Of a stretch of DNA of 29,703 nt, positions 17,780 through 29,062 are shown in pieces (position 1 is the first letter of the stretch; each line of letters begins with the position of its first letter). A program made the translations under genes and the position numbers. The notes beneath the pieces are model-generated. The model made no database searches. It had not been told where the DNA came from and saw only the letters and a program-made list of their open reading frames with translations. The stretch comes from Flavobacterium sp. GTDB lineage: Bacteria; Bacteroidota; Bacteroidia; Flavobacteriales; Flavobacteriaceae. The stretch spans positions 1-29,703 of the forward strand of contig JADKBW010000027.1 in NCBI GenBank assembly GCA_016714905.1, written 5' to 3'.

Positions 17780-20700
17780 TTATCTTTTCAAAGAAAAATG
17801 GGACCTAAATTCTTTGTCTTGTCCGTTCTCTTTATAAAATAATTTAAACCAATAATCATCTCCAGGTAAGTCTGCTCCGTTATATTTTCCGTCCCAGCCT
17901 TCGCCTTTTGTAGCAATTTGTTTAATCAATTTACCGTAGCGATCAAATATGTAAATATAAGCCTCGGTTTGGTCTGCGATTTCAAATATATTCCAAGTGT
18001 CATTATAACTATCGCCATTTGGTGTAAAGAATTTCGGGTAGTTGATAATAGTGAAACTAGTCTGCACCGATCCGCATCCAAACTTGTCTTTAACAGTCAC
18101 AATATGGGTTCCTGAAAGCAGTGCTACAAAGAAATTCTGAGGTTTGAAACGGTCCTGAATCCAACTGATACAAATAATCTCCCGGTGGTTCTACAGTAAT
18201 CACAACCTCCTGATCTGCATCAAAATAAGTGGTCTCTGAGCTATAGGCAGCACTTGGAGCCAAGGAAGGAACAATCGTTGCATTTTCTATATTGGAACAA
18301 TTCGTTGCTAAATTTGTGACTTGAACACTATATTGCCCCGGAACCGTCGCTAAATAACTATTACCTGTTTCTCCAGCAATGACACCATTGATGTCGGACC
18401 ACTCAAAACTATATTGTGATGTACTTAAATTAGTGGTCAAGGTATAATCCGAAATTGGGTTTCCAGATGGGTCAACACAAATGTATCCATCTTGTGGTAA
18501 ATTAATCTCAGGAAGCGGATTGACATTTATGGTACCGGTTAAACTCGCTGTACCGCATCCGCCTAAAGTTCTAATGATATAAGTGAAAGTTCCCGATTCT
18601 GTAGTGACCCCATTGATGGTAAAGGTTTTTGTTGTAGCATTATAATTCCTTGAATACCTTCAGGAACACTTCCGGCTACTAATGAGGCTCCCGTTGCTCC
18701 ATTGCCTACTTGATAGGTAATAGGAAGTATCGCATCGTTGATACAAACCGTTTGTGAAGCCGTTGAACTCACTAAAGCAATAGTCACATTAGGATCGATA
18801 GTAATGGTACCGTTTAATGAAGCTACGCCACAACCGCCAACAGTTGTCACCACATAAGGATAGGTAGCCACGACTGAACTCGAACCTGAGATCGTTAACA
18901 CCCCACCCGAGTAAGTACTTGTCACGCCCGTAGGCAATCCCGTTACTGTAACACTTGTCGGATTGTTCTCTGTTCTATAGGTTATCGGGTCGATAAGTTC
19001 ATTGATACAAGCACTTTGAAAAGTGGTACTTGTTGAAGAAGTCAGAATCAATTCAACTTCAGGTCGAACAACCAATACGCCACTTAATGATGAAAAGAAC
19101 ATCCTCCGGTGGTAGTAACCACAAAATTAAAGGTGCCTGGCTCCAAGGCCGTACCGCTGATGGTCAGCACTCCTGCCGTAAAAATAGGGTTCACTCCAAG
19201 TGGTAAACTTCCAGAGGTAATCGATGCCCTAATGCTCCATTGCCAATGGTATAAGAAAACGGTGTGATATTATCGTTGACACAAAGTGTTTGTGTACTTA
19301 CCCCTGAGGTCAACGAGATACTAGCCGTTGGCAAAATAGTCACACTAGCCAAACTACTATCATTAACACAAGGCGCTGTGCCGAGTAAAGTATAAGTAAA
19401 TGTACTGGAGGTAGCGCCAATAGTAGGGACAAATGTTCCTGCTAAAGCGTTGAATATTCCTCCGGTTCCTGAACTTCTGGTCCAAGTTCCTCCTGGTTGT
19501 TCTCCACTAATTAGAGTAAATAAGTCAACCGTAGTGGTGGCACTCTCACAGATTATTTGTGCAGGTCCATCTACGCCTGCATTGGGTTGATTGTTAATAT
19601 TCACCGTAGCGATACTACTATCATTCACACAAGGTGCAACCCCTGGTATGGTATAAGTAAATGTACTTGTAGTAGACCCAGCCGATGGCGTAAAACTTCC
19701 ACTTGCTGCGCTAAACAATCCGCCTGTGCCTGAGGTTCTACTCCAGGTTCCTCCGGCTTGTTCTGCTGTGATTAATCCAAATAAATCTATCGCCGTGGCG
19801 CTACTATCACAAATCGAAGTCGCTCCATCGAGTCCTGCATTGGGTTGCGCACTGATATTTACTGTTACCACACTTGTATCATCCGTACATGGTAATATAC
19901 CGCTTAAAGTGTAAACAAATGTACTGGTAGTGGCTCCAACAGCTGGAGTAAAAGTGCCTAAAGCCCCATTGAAGTTTCCTCCTGTTCCACCTGTTCTTGT
20001 CCAAACTCCCCGATTGCTCTGCTGTGATTAGTGAGAATAAATCTATGGCAGTAGTACTGCTATCACAAATCGCTACAGCTCCATCCACACCAGCATTAGG
20101 TTGCGCATTGATGTCTATCGTGGCAAGGCTACTAGAATCTACACATGGTGGTGTTCCTATTATCGTATAGGTAAAAGTACTGTTTGTAGCACCTGCCGCT
20201 GGGGTATATCTCGCCGTTGCAGCGTCAAAAACGCCTCCTGTACCTGAACTTCTTACCCAAGTCCCTCCTGTTTGTTCCCCATTGATTAGCGAGAATAAAT
20301 CTATGGCAGTGTTATCGTTCTCACAAACCACTTTTGCCAAACCACTTACGCCTGCATCGGGTTGCGCATTGATTTACTCTAGCCTCACTAGTATCATTCC
20401 CACAAGGCGCTAAACCATTTACTGTGTAAGTAAAAGTGCTGGTTAAAGCTCCCGGAGCAGGTGTATAGATTCCACCAGGGGTAAGTGTTCCGCCACTTCC
20501 TGTACTTCTTGTCCAAGTTCCTCCAGGTTGTTCTGAAGTAATAAGTGTATTTAAATCAATTGGTGTTGCACTACTATCGCAAATCGTTGTTGCCCCATCA
20601 ACTCCAGCATTAGGAGCGGCAACAACTACAATACCACTTGACTACTAGAATCTACGCAAGGCGCAGTGCCAGCAATATAATATGTAAAAGACTCGAGCTA

Positions 20701-23700
20701 CCGCCAGGACTTGGTGTAAAGGTCCCTGCAATCGGGTCAAAAACACCACCAGTTCCTATTCGTGTCCAAAGGCCTCCACTTTGTTCTCCGGTGATTAAAT
20801 CAAATAAATTAATTGATGTAGTACTATCACTACAAACCAACAGTGGTGCGTTGGCTACTCCTGCATCGGGTTGTGCGTTGATTGTTACCGTAGCTACACT
20901 TGTTGCATCTACGCATGGCGCAATTCCTGGCAATCTGTATTCAAAAGTACTGGTAGTCGCATCAATGGCTGGAGTAAAGCTTCCTGTGGCTGCAACAAAA
21001 GTTCCTCCTATTCCGGTTCCTGTTCTTGTCCATGTACCTCCAGGTTGTTGACCTGAAATTATAGTATTCAAATCTATAACTGTAGTATCAGTATCACAAA
21101 TGGTAATGCCTCCTGAGGTTCCTGCATTAGGTTGCGCATTGATATTTACTGTGGCAATACTGGTAGAATTAACGCAAGGCGCGGTTCCAAGTAAGGTATA
21201 TTCAAAAGTGCTGGTTGTTGCTCCAGTCGGGATAAAAAGTTCCGGCTGCTGCATTAAAAACACCTGTCACTCCACCTGAAGTTCTTGTCCATGTACCTCC
21301 GGCCTGTTGACCAGTAATTATAGTGTTCAAATCAATCAAAGTCGTATCATTATCACAAACAAGTGTCGATCCATTTGTTCCAGCATCAGGTTGTGCATTA
21401 ATCGTTACAATTACTTCACTAAAATCATCAACACAAGGTGCTGTTCCTGTTATGGTGTAAGTAAAAGTACTACTTGTAGCTCCTGGAGTTGGAATAAAAG
21501 TTCCAGCTATTGCGTCAAACGTTCCTCCAGTTCCGGTTCTTGTCCAAGTTTCCTCTAGTTGCTCTCCCGTAATTAAATTATTCAAATCTATCAATGTCGT
21601 GCTGCTATCACAAACAACTTGTGGTGCTCCGTCTAAACCTGCATAAGGTTGCGCATTAATATTCACTGTAGCAATACTGGTAGAATTAACGCATGGCGCG
21701 GTTCCAACTAAGGTATATTCAAAAGTGCTAGTTATGGCGTTTGTCGGCATAAAAGTGCCTGCTGCTGCATTAAAAATTCCTGTCAATCCTCCTGAGGTTC
21801 TTGTCCATGTACCTCCAACTTGTTGACCAGAAATCAAAGTGTTCAAATCTATCAGTGCAGTGCTATTATCACATACTAGTGTAGATCCGTTTGTTCCAGC
21901 ATCAGGTTGTGCATTAATCGTTACATTGACCAAACTAGAATCATTAATACAAGGTGCTGTTCCTGTTAGGGCATAAGTAAAAGTACTAGTCGTAGCTCCT
22001 GCGGCTGGCGTAAAGGTTCCTGCTGTTGCATCAAACGTTCCGCCAGTTCCGGTTCTTGTCCAAACCCCGCCGGTTTGCTCCCCCGTAATCAAATTATTCA
22101 AATCTATCAATGCAGTACTGCTATCACAAACAACTTGCGGTGCTGCGTCTACTCCTGCATTTGGCTGTGCATTAATATTCACTGTCGCAATACTGACATC
22201 ATTTATACAAGGCGCAGTTCCAACTAAGGTATACTCAAAAGTACTAGTAACGGCGTTTGTCGGAATAAAAGTCCCCGCTGCTGCGTTAAAAATTCCTGTC
22301 ACTCCCCCTGAAGTTCTTGTCCAAGTTCCTCCAGTTTGTTGACCCGTAATTAAAGTATTCAAATCTATAACTGCCACACTGTTATCGCAAACCAACGTAC
22401 TTCCGTCGCTTCCCGCATTTGGAGCCGCATTAATATTTACTGTTACAACACTAAAATCATCAACACATGGCGCAACGCCTGCTATTCTATACTCAAAAGT
22501 GCAAACCGATGAAGCACCAACTGCTGGTAAAAATGTCCCAGCTAATGCATCAAATGTACCACCAGTACCTAATAATCTTGTCCAGGTTCCGCCTGCCTGT
22601 TCACCCGTAATTAATAATCCTAAATCAATAGGAGTCAGTAGATTATCACAAACTGTAGTGGAACCGTCAAGGCCAGCGTTGGGTTGTGCATTTACAACTA
22701 TAGTAGTAGCAATAGAACAACTATCTGACGTTCCAGTCTCCAATGTAACATTGAATGTATAAGTACCAGGTGTGTTTGGTGTTCCAGAAATTGTAAAAGT
22801 ACTTCCCGCAAAAGCACCGGTCACTCCCGGTGGCAAATCTGCAACCGGCACAGAACCGGTCGTTGCTACAGTTGATGATGTGTAAGTTATTGGGGTAATT
22901 AGTGTATTCACACACACAGTTTGGCTTGCCGAAGAGGCAGTAACTGTTACAGCTACAACCTACTACTTCAACAGTTGCTGTTGTATTAAAAGCTGGACAC
23001 AAAGCAGTAGCGGCAATATCATAGGAAACAGTATATATACCTACTGTACTTGCAACCCCATCAATTGCACCTGTTGCAGGATTTATCGACAATCCAGCCG
23101 GTGTTGCTGAAAAAGTTCCTCCAGAAGTTAATGCAAAAAGTGTGGGCAACTTCAACACAGGATCATTGTTGCAATAAGGGCTACCAGGATAACTGAAGGT
23201 TCCTGATGGACTATTAACAACATCAATTACGAACGATCGTATATTATAACAACCAGTAGTCACCAAGTCTTCGATGCGAACATAAATTGTTCGTGGGACT
23301 ACAGTCACTTGATACGTTGCTAAATCTGCTACAGAAGCAAAATCAATATTGGTCGGCGCATCATTCTTCGCGTCATTTAAATTCTCATAATACTTGATAC
23401 TATAATTACCTTGATCCGCTAATGGCACAGTACTCAACATGAGCGCATTTTGATCTATATTTATGGTATAAGGTGGCAGGTTCGATGAACAAACAGTAAT
23501 ATCAACTGGATCAGCTGCTGGTAATGGAGGTGCAACATCAACAACAAGGTCTTTTCTTACTTCATCTGTTGTCCCATCACATTTCTTATAGGTTACAACT
23601 GCTGAATACGTTCCCGCAGTAGTTGGACAAATATTCAAAGGGTTTTCATTCACCGCACCAATTGGATTTCCATTGAGCTCCCAAGTTAGCTGTGTTGTAA

Positions 23701-25900
23701 TCGGTGCTGGTTCTGCAATAGGAATAAAGCGCCAAGCCTCATTGACCGCTCCCCAAGTACCTGTATTTCTGCCAGGTGGAACTTCGGCTAATGTGCCAGA
23801 TTGATTTAGAATTCCAATTAAACCGCTACCTGAATTCCAACCAACGCAAGAAGTCCGTTTGCTTACCAATACTTCAATGATATTTGTAGTTTCGTGAATC
23901 ACAATTTGACTCGTTTGAAGACCTACTCCAGCATTACAACTATACTGCGGCAATTCATTAAAATTAGCCACAAAAACACGATTAGGTGCAGCATTCGGTC
24001 CAGAATCTAAAACATAATAATTTACATTTTGGATTAAAGGTAGTGTAACGGGCGGCGTTGCAATATTTGTGTCTTGATAAACTCCAAAAATCGCATTTTT
24101 TATAGGAAAACCAGCATTTGGAATCGTAGCAGTAAATGGCCAATTGCAGTAACCTAAGGGAACTTGAAGTGGCGCTGCCACTCCGATATCAAAACTGATC
24201 ACACCATTAGTTCCAACCAATACATTATTATAACAATTTCCATAAAAATTAAATGTAAAAGGAAGCGTCACTATTGGAGACCAAGAATCATCACCCGTTG
24301 CATTAATTACTGTACCGCCTGTAAAAGGAAAAGAGGGCGAATAAGGAACCAAACAAACTTCATAATCATCAGTAGTGGCATTACCATCATCTGTAGAGGC
24401 AATTCTAGTGTATTCCGCCAACAAATCAGTGCATTGACCTACATTACAAACCGCTTGCGGCGCCACGATGTCAACCTCCGCCAAAGGCACAACACCTGTA
24501 CCAGCAAGGCTACAAGCAGAAAGTATAGTAATGGTAGCATTACCAATCAATGGCGTAACGCAAGAACCAACAGTGGCGCTCACTAATGAAAAAACAGTGG
24601 TGGTAGTTAGATAAGGAACATTATAACTGCCTACACCAGCAGCATTTAAGACCACACTTTCGGCTACAGGAAGCGGGTTCGAATAGGTGAAATTAACCGT
24701 TACGCCTGGTGTTCCAAAAAAACTTAGAACAACTGACTCACCAATATTGGCAACGGTACTTCCAAATATAGTGGCAGTTGGCACGCTTAACGTTGCGGAT
24801 CCTGTTAGACTTTGGCTGCAATTCGTTGTGCCGTTTGAATCAATACTAACTAATTCGTATGTACTGCTAGCCGTCAATGGCAAGGAAGTAGCCGAAGCTG
24901 TTCCCAAAGCACTTAAAGTAACGGTCTGACTTGCTCCGCTATTTATCGTGTAAGTTACTGTTGCCCCTGGCGTTCCGTTGAAATTAACAGTACCTGTAGC
25001 ACCAGAACAAACAAAAGCATCTCCCGAAATTGTAGCAGTTGGCAATGTTAATACCGTCATCAACGCGCTTCCAGACTGGTTTTGGGAATAGATTGGAGCA
25101 GTGCCATAAGAAACACTCACTAAATTATAAGTAAATGGTCCAGCGACATCAGTAGGTACTTGAACTGTAGCTGTATCGCCAGTAGTCGAGGTTACTGACA
25201 AATTTGACCCGCCATTGATATTGTAAACAAACGTATAAGGTGCTACACCATCAGCTCCAGTAAAAGTAATCACGTTACCTGTACTATTAAGACAAACCGT
25301 ATTGCCTCCTGAAATTGTTGCGGTAGGTAATTGAACGAGTTCGATATCATCAATCGCAAAGTCATTTCCGGTAGCTTGCACAACCCTATCATAAATTGCA
25401 ATTTGCGCCGACGCACTTGCACCTGAATTCCATGTATAATTTAATCGCAGCCAATTCCCACAAACAATGGTAGATGGAGCTGGAACTGGAGCACCTATAG
25501 AAACGCTATTGATTTGTACTTCCATAGAAGCCAGATTCGCAATATTTACGGATTGTACCCAAAAGGTAAATGAATAATTTTTACCAGGAGTCACAGGAAC
25601 CGTTTGAATCCACACTCGGTCATTACCAGCGTTGGCCACGGAACCATCAACAACCATCATGTTCGCCAAACCTGTCGTATGATCACCACAATTGGAGTTC
25701 GTACTTAGCCAAGCATTGGGATTGCTCACTACACCATATTTCCCTGAAACACCCGTAAGATTGGGCGCGGTTACAAAACCATAATCGGAAGTAAAACCGC
25801 TATTTCCTGCGGAAAAATCACCGTTAACAACTAAATTCTGAGAATATATAAATGGAACAAACGTGAATATAAATATCCAATAAAGTAATTTCTTTTTCAT
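17780..25900 (-). CDS. Giant repeat surface protein with T9SS type B (gliding-associated) C-terminal domain (frameshifted)
   Basis: About 2,700 codons. The start at 25900 gives a signal peptide (MKKKLLYWIFIFTFVPFIYSQ), then a domain resembling a carbohydrate-binding jelly roll (about 22-195, NLVVNGDFSAGNSGF to DFAIDDIELV). Ig-like segments follow, then a stretch (LPFTFNFYGNCYNNVLVGTN) seen in other large flavobacterial surface proteins, 13 tandem 86-residue repeats and further Ig-like units. The C-terminus is the gliding-motility-associated sorting domain: PKFFTPNGDSYNDTW, IYIFDRYGKLIKQI, GWDGKYNG, LPGDDYWF, ending FSLKR. This directs export through the type IX system to the cell surface; adhesion is inferred. 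Frame breaks occur near 22950, 21240, 20685, 20640, 20375, 20008, 19215, 19095, 18640 and 18120. Several are one-base changes in short runs. Confidence 0.88.
19341..22698 (-). repeat. Array of 13 tandem 258-bp (86-residue) repeats in the adhesin gene
   Basis: The span is 3,358 bases, 13 units of almost exactly 258. Each unit follows the pattern NINAQPNAG, then CD (usually CDNS or CDSS), IDLNxLITGxQxGGTWTR, GTF.P, TSTFxYTLxGTAPC and a closing strand such as SIATV. Two Cys per unit (VCD and APC) are nearly constant. Frame breaks interrupt units 6, 8/9, 9/10 and 11. Units 2, 4 and 6 resemble each other, and units 3 and 5 resemble each other, so part of the array is built of two-unit blocks. Confidence 0.9.
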
Positions 25901-26010
25901 AGCAAATAATTTTGGCAGCGTAATTTACAAAAATTTGATGAAGATGAAACCTAATTCTAAATATAATTTATTATTTAACAATCTTGGATTTTCAATTGAC
26001 TTTAATTATT

Positions 26011-26018
26011 TATCTTTG
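26011..26018 (+). promoter_or_regulatory. Probable folE -7 promoter box (TATCTTTG)
   Basis: TATCTTTG fits TAnnTTTG exactly, 36 bases before the folE ATG. The nearest TTG boxes (25984-25986, spacer 24; 25996-25998, spacer 12) are just outside the usual spacing. Confidence 0.5.
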
Positions 26019-26054
26019 TCCCTCAAAAAAAAGCTAGAATAACACCATTAATTG

Positions 26055-26726
26055 ATGACAACAAACGAGGAATTTCACGACGAATCAGCGCATGACCATC
26101 TTACTTCAAATGCTAATAATCCGATTCGAAAAGATGCATTCGACCTGTCTGATGAAGATAAAATCGAAGCCATAAAGAAAGACGTCGAAAATATCCTTTT
26201 TACTTTAGGAATGGACCTCACCGATGACAGCATCAAAGGCACTCCTAACCGCGTCGCAAAAATGTTTGTGAAGGAAATTTTTGGCGGATTAAATCCAAGT
26301 AAAAAACCAAGTTCATCGACGTTCGAAAACCAATACAAATACGGCGAAATGCTCGTGGAAAAGAACATCACGCTCTACTCTACTTGCGAGCACCATTTGC
26401 TACCCATCATCGGTAGAGCTCATGTGGCTTACATTTCTAGCGGAAAAGTTATTGGACTTTCAAAAATGAACCGGATAGTAGATTATTTTGCCAAAAGACC
26501 GCAAGTACAAGAGCGATTGACCATGCAAATTGTAGAAGAACTTCAAAAAGTTTTGAAGACAGATGATGTCGCGTGTGTCATAGATGCGAAACATTTGTGC
26601 GTGAACTCGAGAGGCATTCGCGACATTGAAAGCAGCACCGTCACCGCAGAATATGGAGGTCAGTTTAAAAATGAATCGAAACGTCAAGAGTTTTTAGAGT
26701 ATATTAAATTGGATACGAAATTTTAA
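26055..26726 (+). CDS. folE: GTP cyclohydrolase I
   Basis: FolE turns GTP into 7,8-dihydroneopterin triphosphate, the first step of tetrahydrofolate synthesis and a source for other pterins. The 223-residue protein has a variable acidic N-terminus, KGTPNRVAKMF (61-71), the zinc and active-site motif STCEHHLLP (109-117; zinc ligands Cys111 and His114 by homology), GRAHVAYIS, GLSKMNRIVDYFAKRPQVQE (134-153) and the third zinc ligand Cys182 in AKHLCVNSRG. The ATG at 26055 is preferred over a TTG one codon earlier. It diverges from the adhesin gene and is followed by an intergenic region rich in repeats. Confidence 0.97.
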   Translation: MTTNEEFHDESAHDHLTSNANNPIRKDAFDLSDEDKIEAIKKDVENILFTLGMDLTDDSIKGTPNRVAKMFVKEIFGGLNPSKKPSSSTFENQYKYGEMLVEKNITLYSTCEHHLLPIIGRAHVAYISSGKVIGLSKMNRIVDYFAKRPQVQERLTMQIVEELQKVLKTDDVACVIDAKHLCVNSRGIRDIESSTVTAEYGGQFKNESKRQEFLEYIKLDTKF

Positions 26727-26806
26727 TAGGGTTAATCGTTAATTTGTTTAATTGTTAAACTGGTTGGTTCGATGAAGAAATAATTTAGATTTGAGTGCTG
26801 TTTTTT

Positions 26807-26909
26807 AGGAGCTAATCCCGCTATCCGCTTTATCTTTTTTGTTTTGAACATCCCGAAAAGTCACTAGATTTTATAAACAAAAAAGGATGCCGCTGCTATC
26901 GGGGCTAGG
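26807..26909 (+). repeat. Structured intergenic element, copy C
   Basis: It begins AGGAGCTAATCCCGCT and ends CTATCGGGGCTAGG, as copy B does. The central stem is TTTTTTGTTT (26835-26844) with AAACAAAAAA (26875-26884), perfectly paired but unrelated in sequence to the GC-rich stem of copy A. The GGATGC after the stem is shared with copy A. It starts 80 bases after the folE stop. Confidence 0.75.
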
Positions 26910-26979
26910 AAATTCAAACTCATCAAACATTGCAACGAAACAAAAAAATATATTCCACAATCAAACAAATCCACGATTA

Positions 26980-27002
26980 AACAAATAAACGATTAAACGA
27001 TT
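26980..27002 (+). repeat. Left arm of a 23-bp inverted repeat flanking the four-helix-bundle gene
   Basis: These 23 bases (core AACAAATAAACGATTAAAC) match the reverse complement of 27423-27445 at 22 positions. They end 39 bases before the ATG at 27042. Confidence 0.65.
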
Positions 27003-27041
27003 CCACAAATAAACGATTCACCAAATAAACAACTAAACGCC

Positions 27042-27407
27042 ATGTACACTTTCTCATTCGAAAAATTAGAAGTTTGGAAAAACTCCAGAGAATTCATCAT
27101 AAGAATTTATGACTTAACAAATAGTTTTCCCCCTAAGGAAACTTATGGAATAACTTCGCAATTGAAAAGAAGTTCCTCCTCAATTGCTACAAATATTGCT
27201 GAAGGAACTTGCAGAAATACAAAGAAAGACAAAGCACATTTCTTGACCATTTCTTATTCTTCCGCTATGGAAACGCTAAATCATCTCATCATATCTAAAG
27301 ACCTACAATATTTACCTGAAACGGAATATTTGATTTGCCGAGAAAAATTAGAAAAAATTTGTAACCAAATAAATAGTCTAAAAAAATACTATCTTTCGAA
27401 CTCATAA
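27042..27407 (+). CDS. Four-helix-bundle protein (S23 / rRNA intervening-sequence protein family)
   Basis: A 121-residue helical protein of the family first seen as ORFs inside 23S rRNA intervening sequences; related proteins also serve as Avd accessory factors of diversity-generating retroelements. The signature is clear: FEKLEVWKNSREFIIRIYDL (5-24), FPPKETYGITSQLKRSSSSI (29-48) and NIAEGTCRNTKKDKAHFL (52-69). Later helices are Leu/Lys/Glu-rich. No rRNA, reverse transcriptase or target gene is nearby, so it is a free-standing copy. Its molecular role is unknown. The gene sits between AT-rich repeats that form an inverted pair (26980-27002 and 27423-27445), suggesting it may have arrived as a cassette. 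Confidence 0.9.
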   Translation: MYTFSFEKLEVWKNSREFIIRIYDLTNSFPPKETYGITSQLKRSSSSIATNIAEGTCRNTKKDKAHFLTISYSSAMETLNHLIISKDLQYLPETEYLICREKLEKICNQINSLKKYYLSNS

Positions 27408-27422
27408 AATTTTAGAGAGTTT

Positions 27423-27445
27423 AATCGTTTAACCGTTTATTTGTT
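27423..27445 (-). repeat. Right arm of a 23-bp inverted repeat flanking the four-helix-bundle gene
   Basis: Reverse complement of 26980-27002 with one mismatch, starting 16 bases after the stop of the four-helix-bundle gene. More units of the same AACGATTTAACGA type continue to about 27516, just before cysS. Confidence 0.65.
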
Positions 27446-27522
27446 ACACCGACCAACGATTTAACGATTTAACGACTAAACGAATAACCAATTAAACAAT
27501 TCCACGATTAACCAAAATCACC

Positions 27523-29000
27523 ATGCCTTTATACCAAAATCAAACGCTAAAAATATACAACTCCCTTTCCGGAGAGAAAGAAACTTTTACGCCAATTCAC
27601 GATGGAAATGTTGGCATGTATGTTTGTGGACCAACCGTTTACAGCAATGTACACTTAGGAAATGTCAGAACTTTCATGTCGTTCGATGTGATTTTCAGAT
27701 ATTTATTGCATTTAGGTTACAAAGTTCGTTATGTTAGAAATATTACAGACGTAGGTCACATTGTTGACGATGTTGATGAAGGGGAAGATAAAATTGCTAA
27801 AAAAGCACGATTAGAACAACTGGAGCCGATGGAAGTGGTGCAGCAATACACCGTGGATTTTCACGATATCTTACACGAATTTAATTTCTTGCCGCCGAGT
27901 ATTGAACCAACAGCGACTGGACATATTATCGAGCAAATCGAAATTGTCAAGAAAATCATAGATTCAGGATTGGTTATGAAGCCAATGGCTCGGTATATTT
28001 TGACGTAGTGAAGTTCAATGAAACCAATCACTACGGTAAACTCAGTGGTAGGAACATCGATGACATGTTGGCCAACACCCGCGACTTAGACGGACAATCT
28101 GACAAAAGAAATTCACAAGATTTTGCGCTGTGGAAAAAAGCCGAACCACAACATATCATGCGTTGGCCTTCTCCTTGGGGCGATGGTTTTCCGGGTTGGC
28201 ATTTAGAATGTACCGCAATGAGCACGAAATATTTGGGCAATCAGTTTGATATTCACGGAGGCGGAATGGATTTAAAATTTCCGCACCACGAATGTGAAAT
28301 TGCACAAAACGAAGCTTGTACAGGCAAAACACCGGTTAATTATTGGATGCACGCCAACATGCTCACGTTAAACGGAAAGAAAATGGCAAAATCTACCGGA
28401 AATAATATTCTTCCGAGAGAAATTCTCACTGGGGAAAGTCCATTTTTGAGCAAAGCATTTTCACCAAGTGTCGCGCGATTTTTTATGTTGCAAGCCCATT
28501 ACAGAAGTGTACTTGATTTCTCAGACGATGCGATTGTGGCGGCTGAAAAAGGCTATAATCGATTGATGGAAGCGATTGGGATTTTGGGTGAAATTCAACC
28601 AAAGACGTCTTCTTCTATAGACATCAATTCATGGATGAATGCATGTTATGAGGCTATGAACGATGACTTCAATTCACCCATTTTGATTGCGCAACTGTTT
28701 GAAGGCGTTCGTTTTGTTAACCTGCTGAATGATGGTTCTACCACATTAAATGCGGCTGATTTGGAAACGTTTTCAAAATTGATGAATGCCTTTGTATTTG
28801 ACGTCTTGGGATTAGTGAATGAAAAAGAATCAGGCAACAATACCCAGAAATTAGAAGGTGTCATCCATATGCTCATTGGTATGCGAAATGAAGCTCGAGC
28901 CAACAAGAATTTTGCGCTTTCTGATCAAATACGAGACCAATTGATTGCTTTGGGTATTCAGTTGAAGGATGGTAAAGACGGCACTACATTTACTCTATGA
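27523..29000 (+). CDS. cysS: Cysteinyl-tRNA synthetase (one frameshift)
   Basis: CysS charges tRNA-Cys. The first part has the zinc Cys35 in MYVCGPTVYSNVHLGN, with HLGN (44-47) as the HIGH motif, and NITDVGHIVDDVDEG. The frame breaks at about 27972-27975, where one G seems to be missing (expected SGLGYEANGSVYFDVVKFN). The second frame runs on with PWGDGFPGWHLECTAMS, HHECEIAQNEACTGK (zinc Cys and His), the KMSKS equivalent KKMAKSTGN and a C-terminal anticodon-binding part ending DGKDGTTFTL. Repaired length is about 492 residues, normal for the family. The gene is almost always essential, so the break is most likely a sequence error. A strong hairpin follows the stop. Confidence 0.95.
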
Positions 29001-29007
29001 TTGTTGC

Positions 29008-29062
29008 AGGTTGTAAGTTGTAGGTTCGATTAAGTTAACGCACAACCTACAACGTACAACCT
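29008..29062. repeat. Long hairpin with 14-bp tandem repeat between cysS and yidD
   Basis: AGGTTGTAAGTTGTAGGTT (29008-29026) and AACCTACAACGTACAACCT (29044-29062) pair at 18 of 19 positions around a 17-base loop. The right side also contains ACAACCTACAACGT twice in tandem (29042-29055 and 29056-29069). There is no T run, so it is not a classical terminator. Confidence 0.8.

Larger units (their letters stand above)
26727..27041. other. Repeat-rich intergenic region between folE and the four-helix-bundle gene
   Basis: The 315 bases contain no ORF. They hold TTAATCGTTAATTTGTTTAA-type simple repeats just after folE (26731-26758), structured element copy C (26807-26909), and a run of AAACAAATAAACGATT-type units (26961-27035) that includes the left arm of an inverted repeat around the next gene. 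Confidence 0.7.

Noticed and set aside
20638..21558. Plus-strand ORFs in the adhesin region, some rich in Cys and Ser
   Set aside because: They lie opposite the repeat-coding strand, have no family features and repeat with the same 258-base period, so they are shadows of the adhesin.
19341..22698. Regular repeats that could suggest a CRISPR array
   Set aside because: The period is 258 bases, the units are coding on the minus strand and no short repeat/unique spacer pattern exists. It is a protein repeat array.
27042..27407. Diversity-generating retroelement accessory protein (Avd)
   Set aside because: The fold family fits, but no reverse transcriptase, template repeat or variable C-type-lectin target is in the window. 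The family is also common as free-standing genes.
27523..29000. Two separate cysS-like genes (split synthetase)
   Set aside because: The second frame begins without a start suited to a new protein, and adding one G at about 27973 restores a normal single CysRS.
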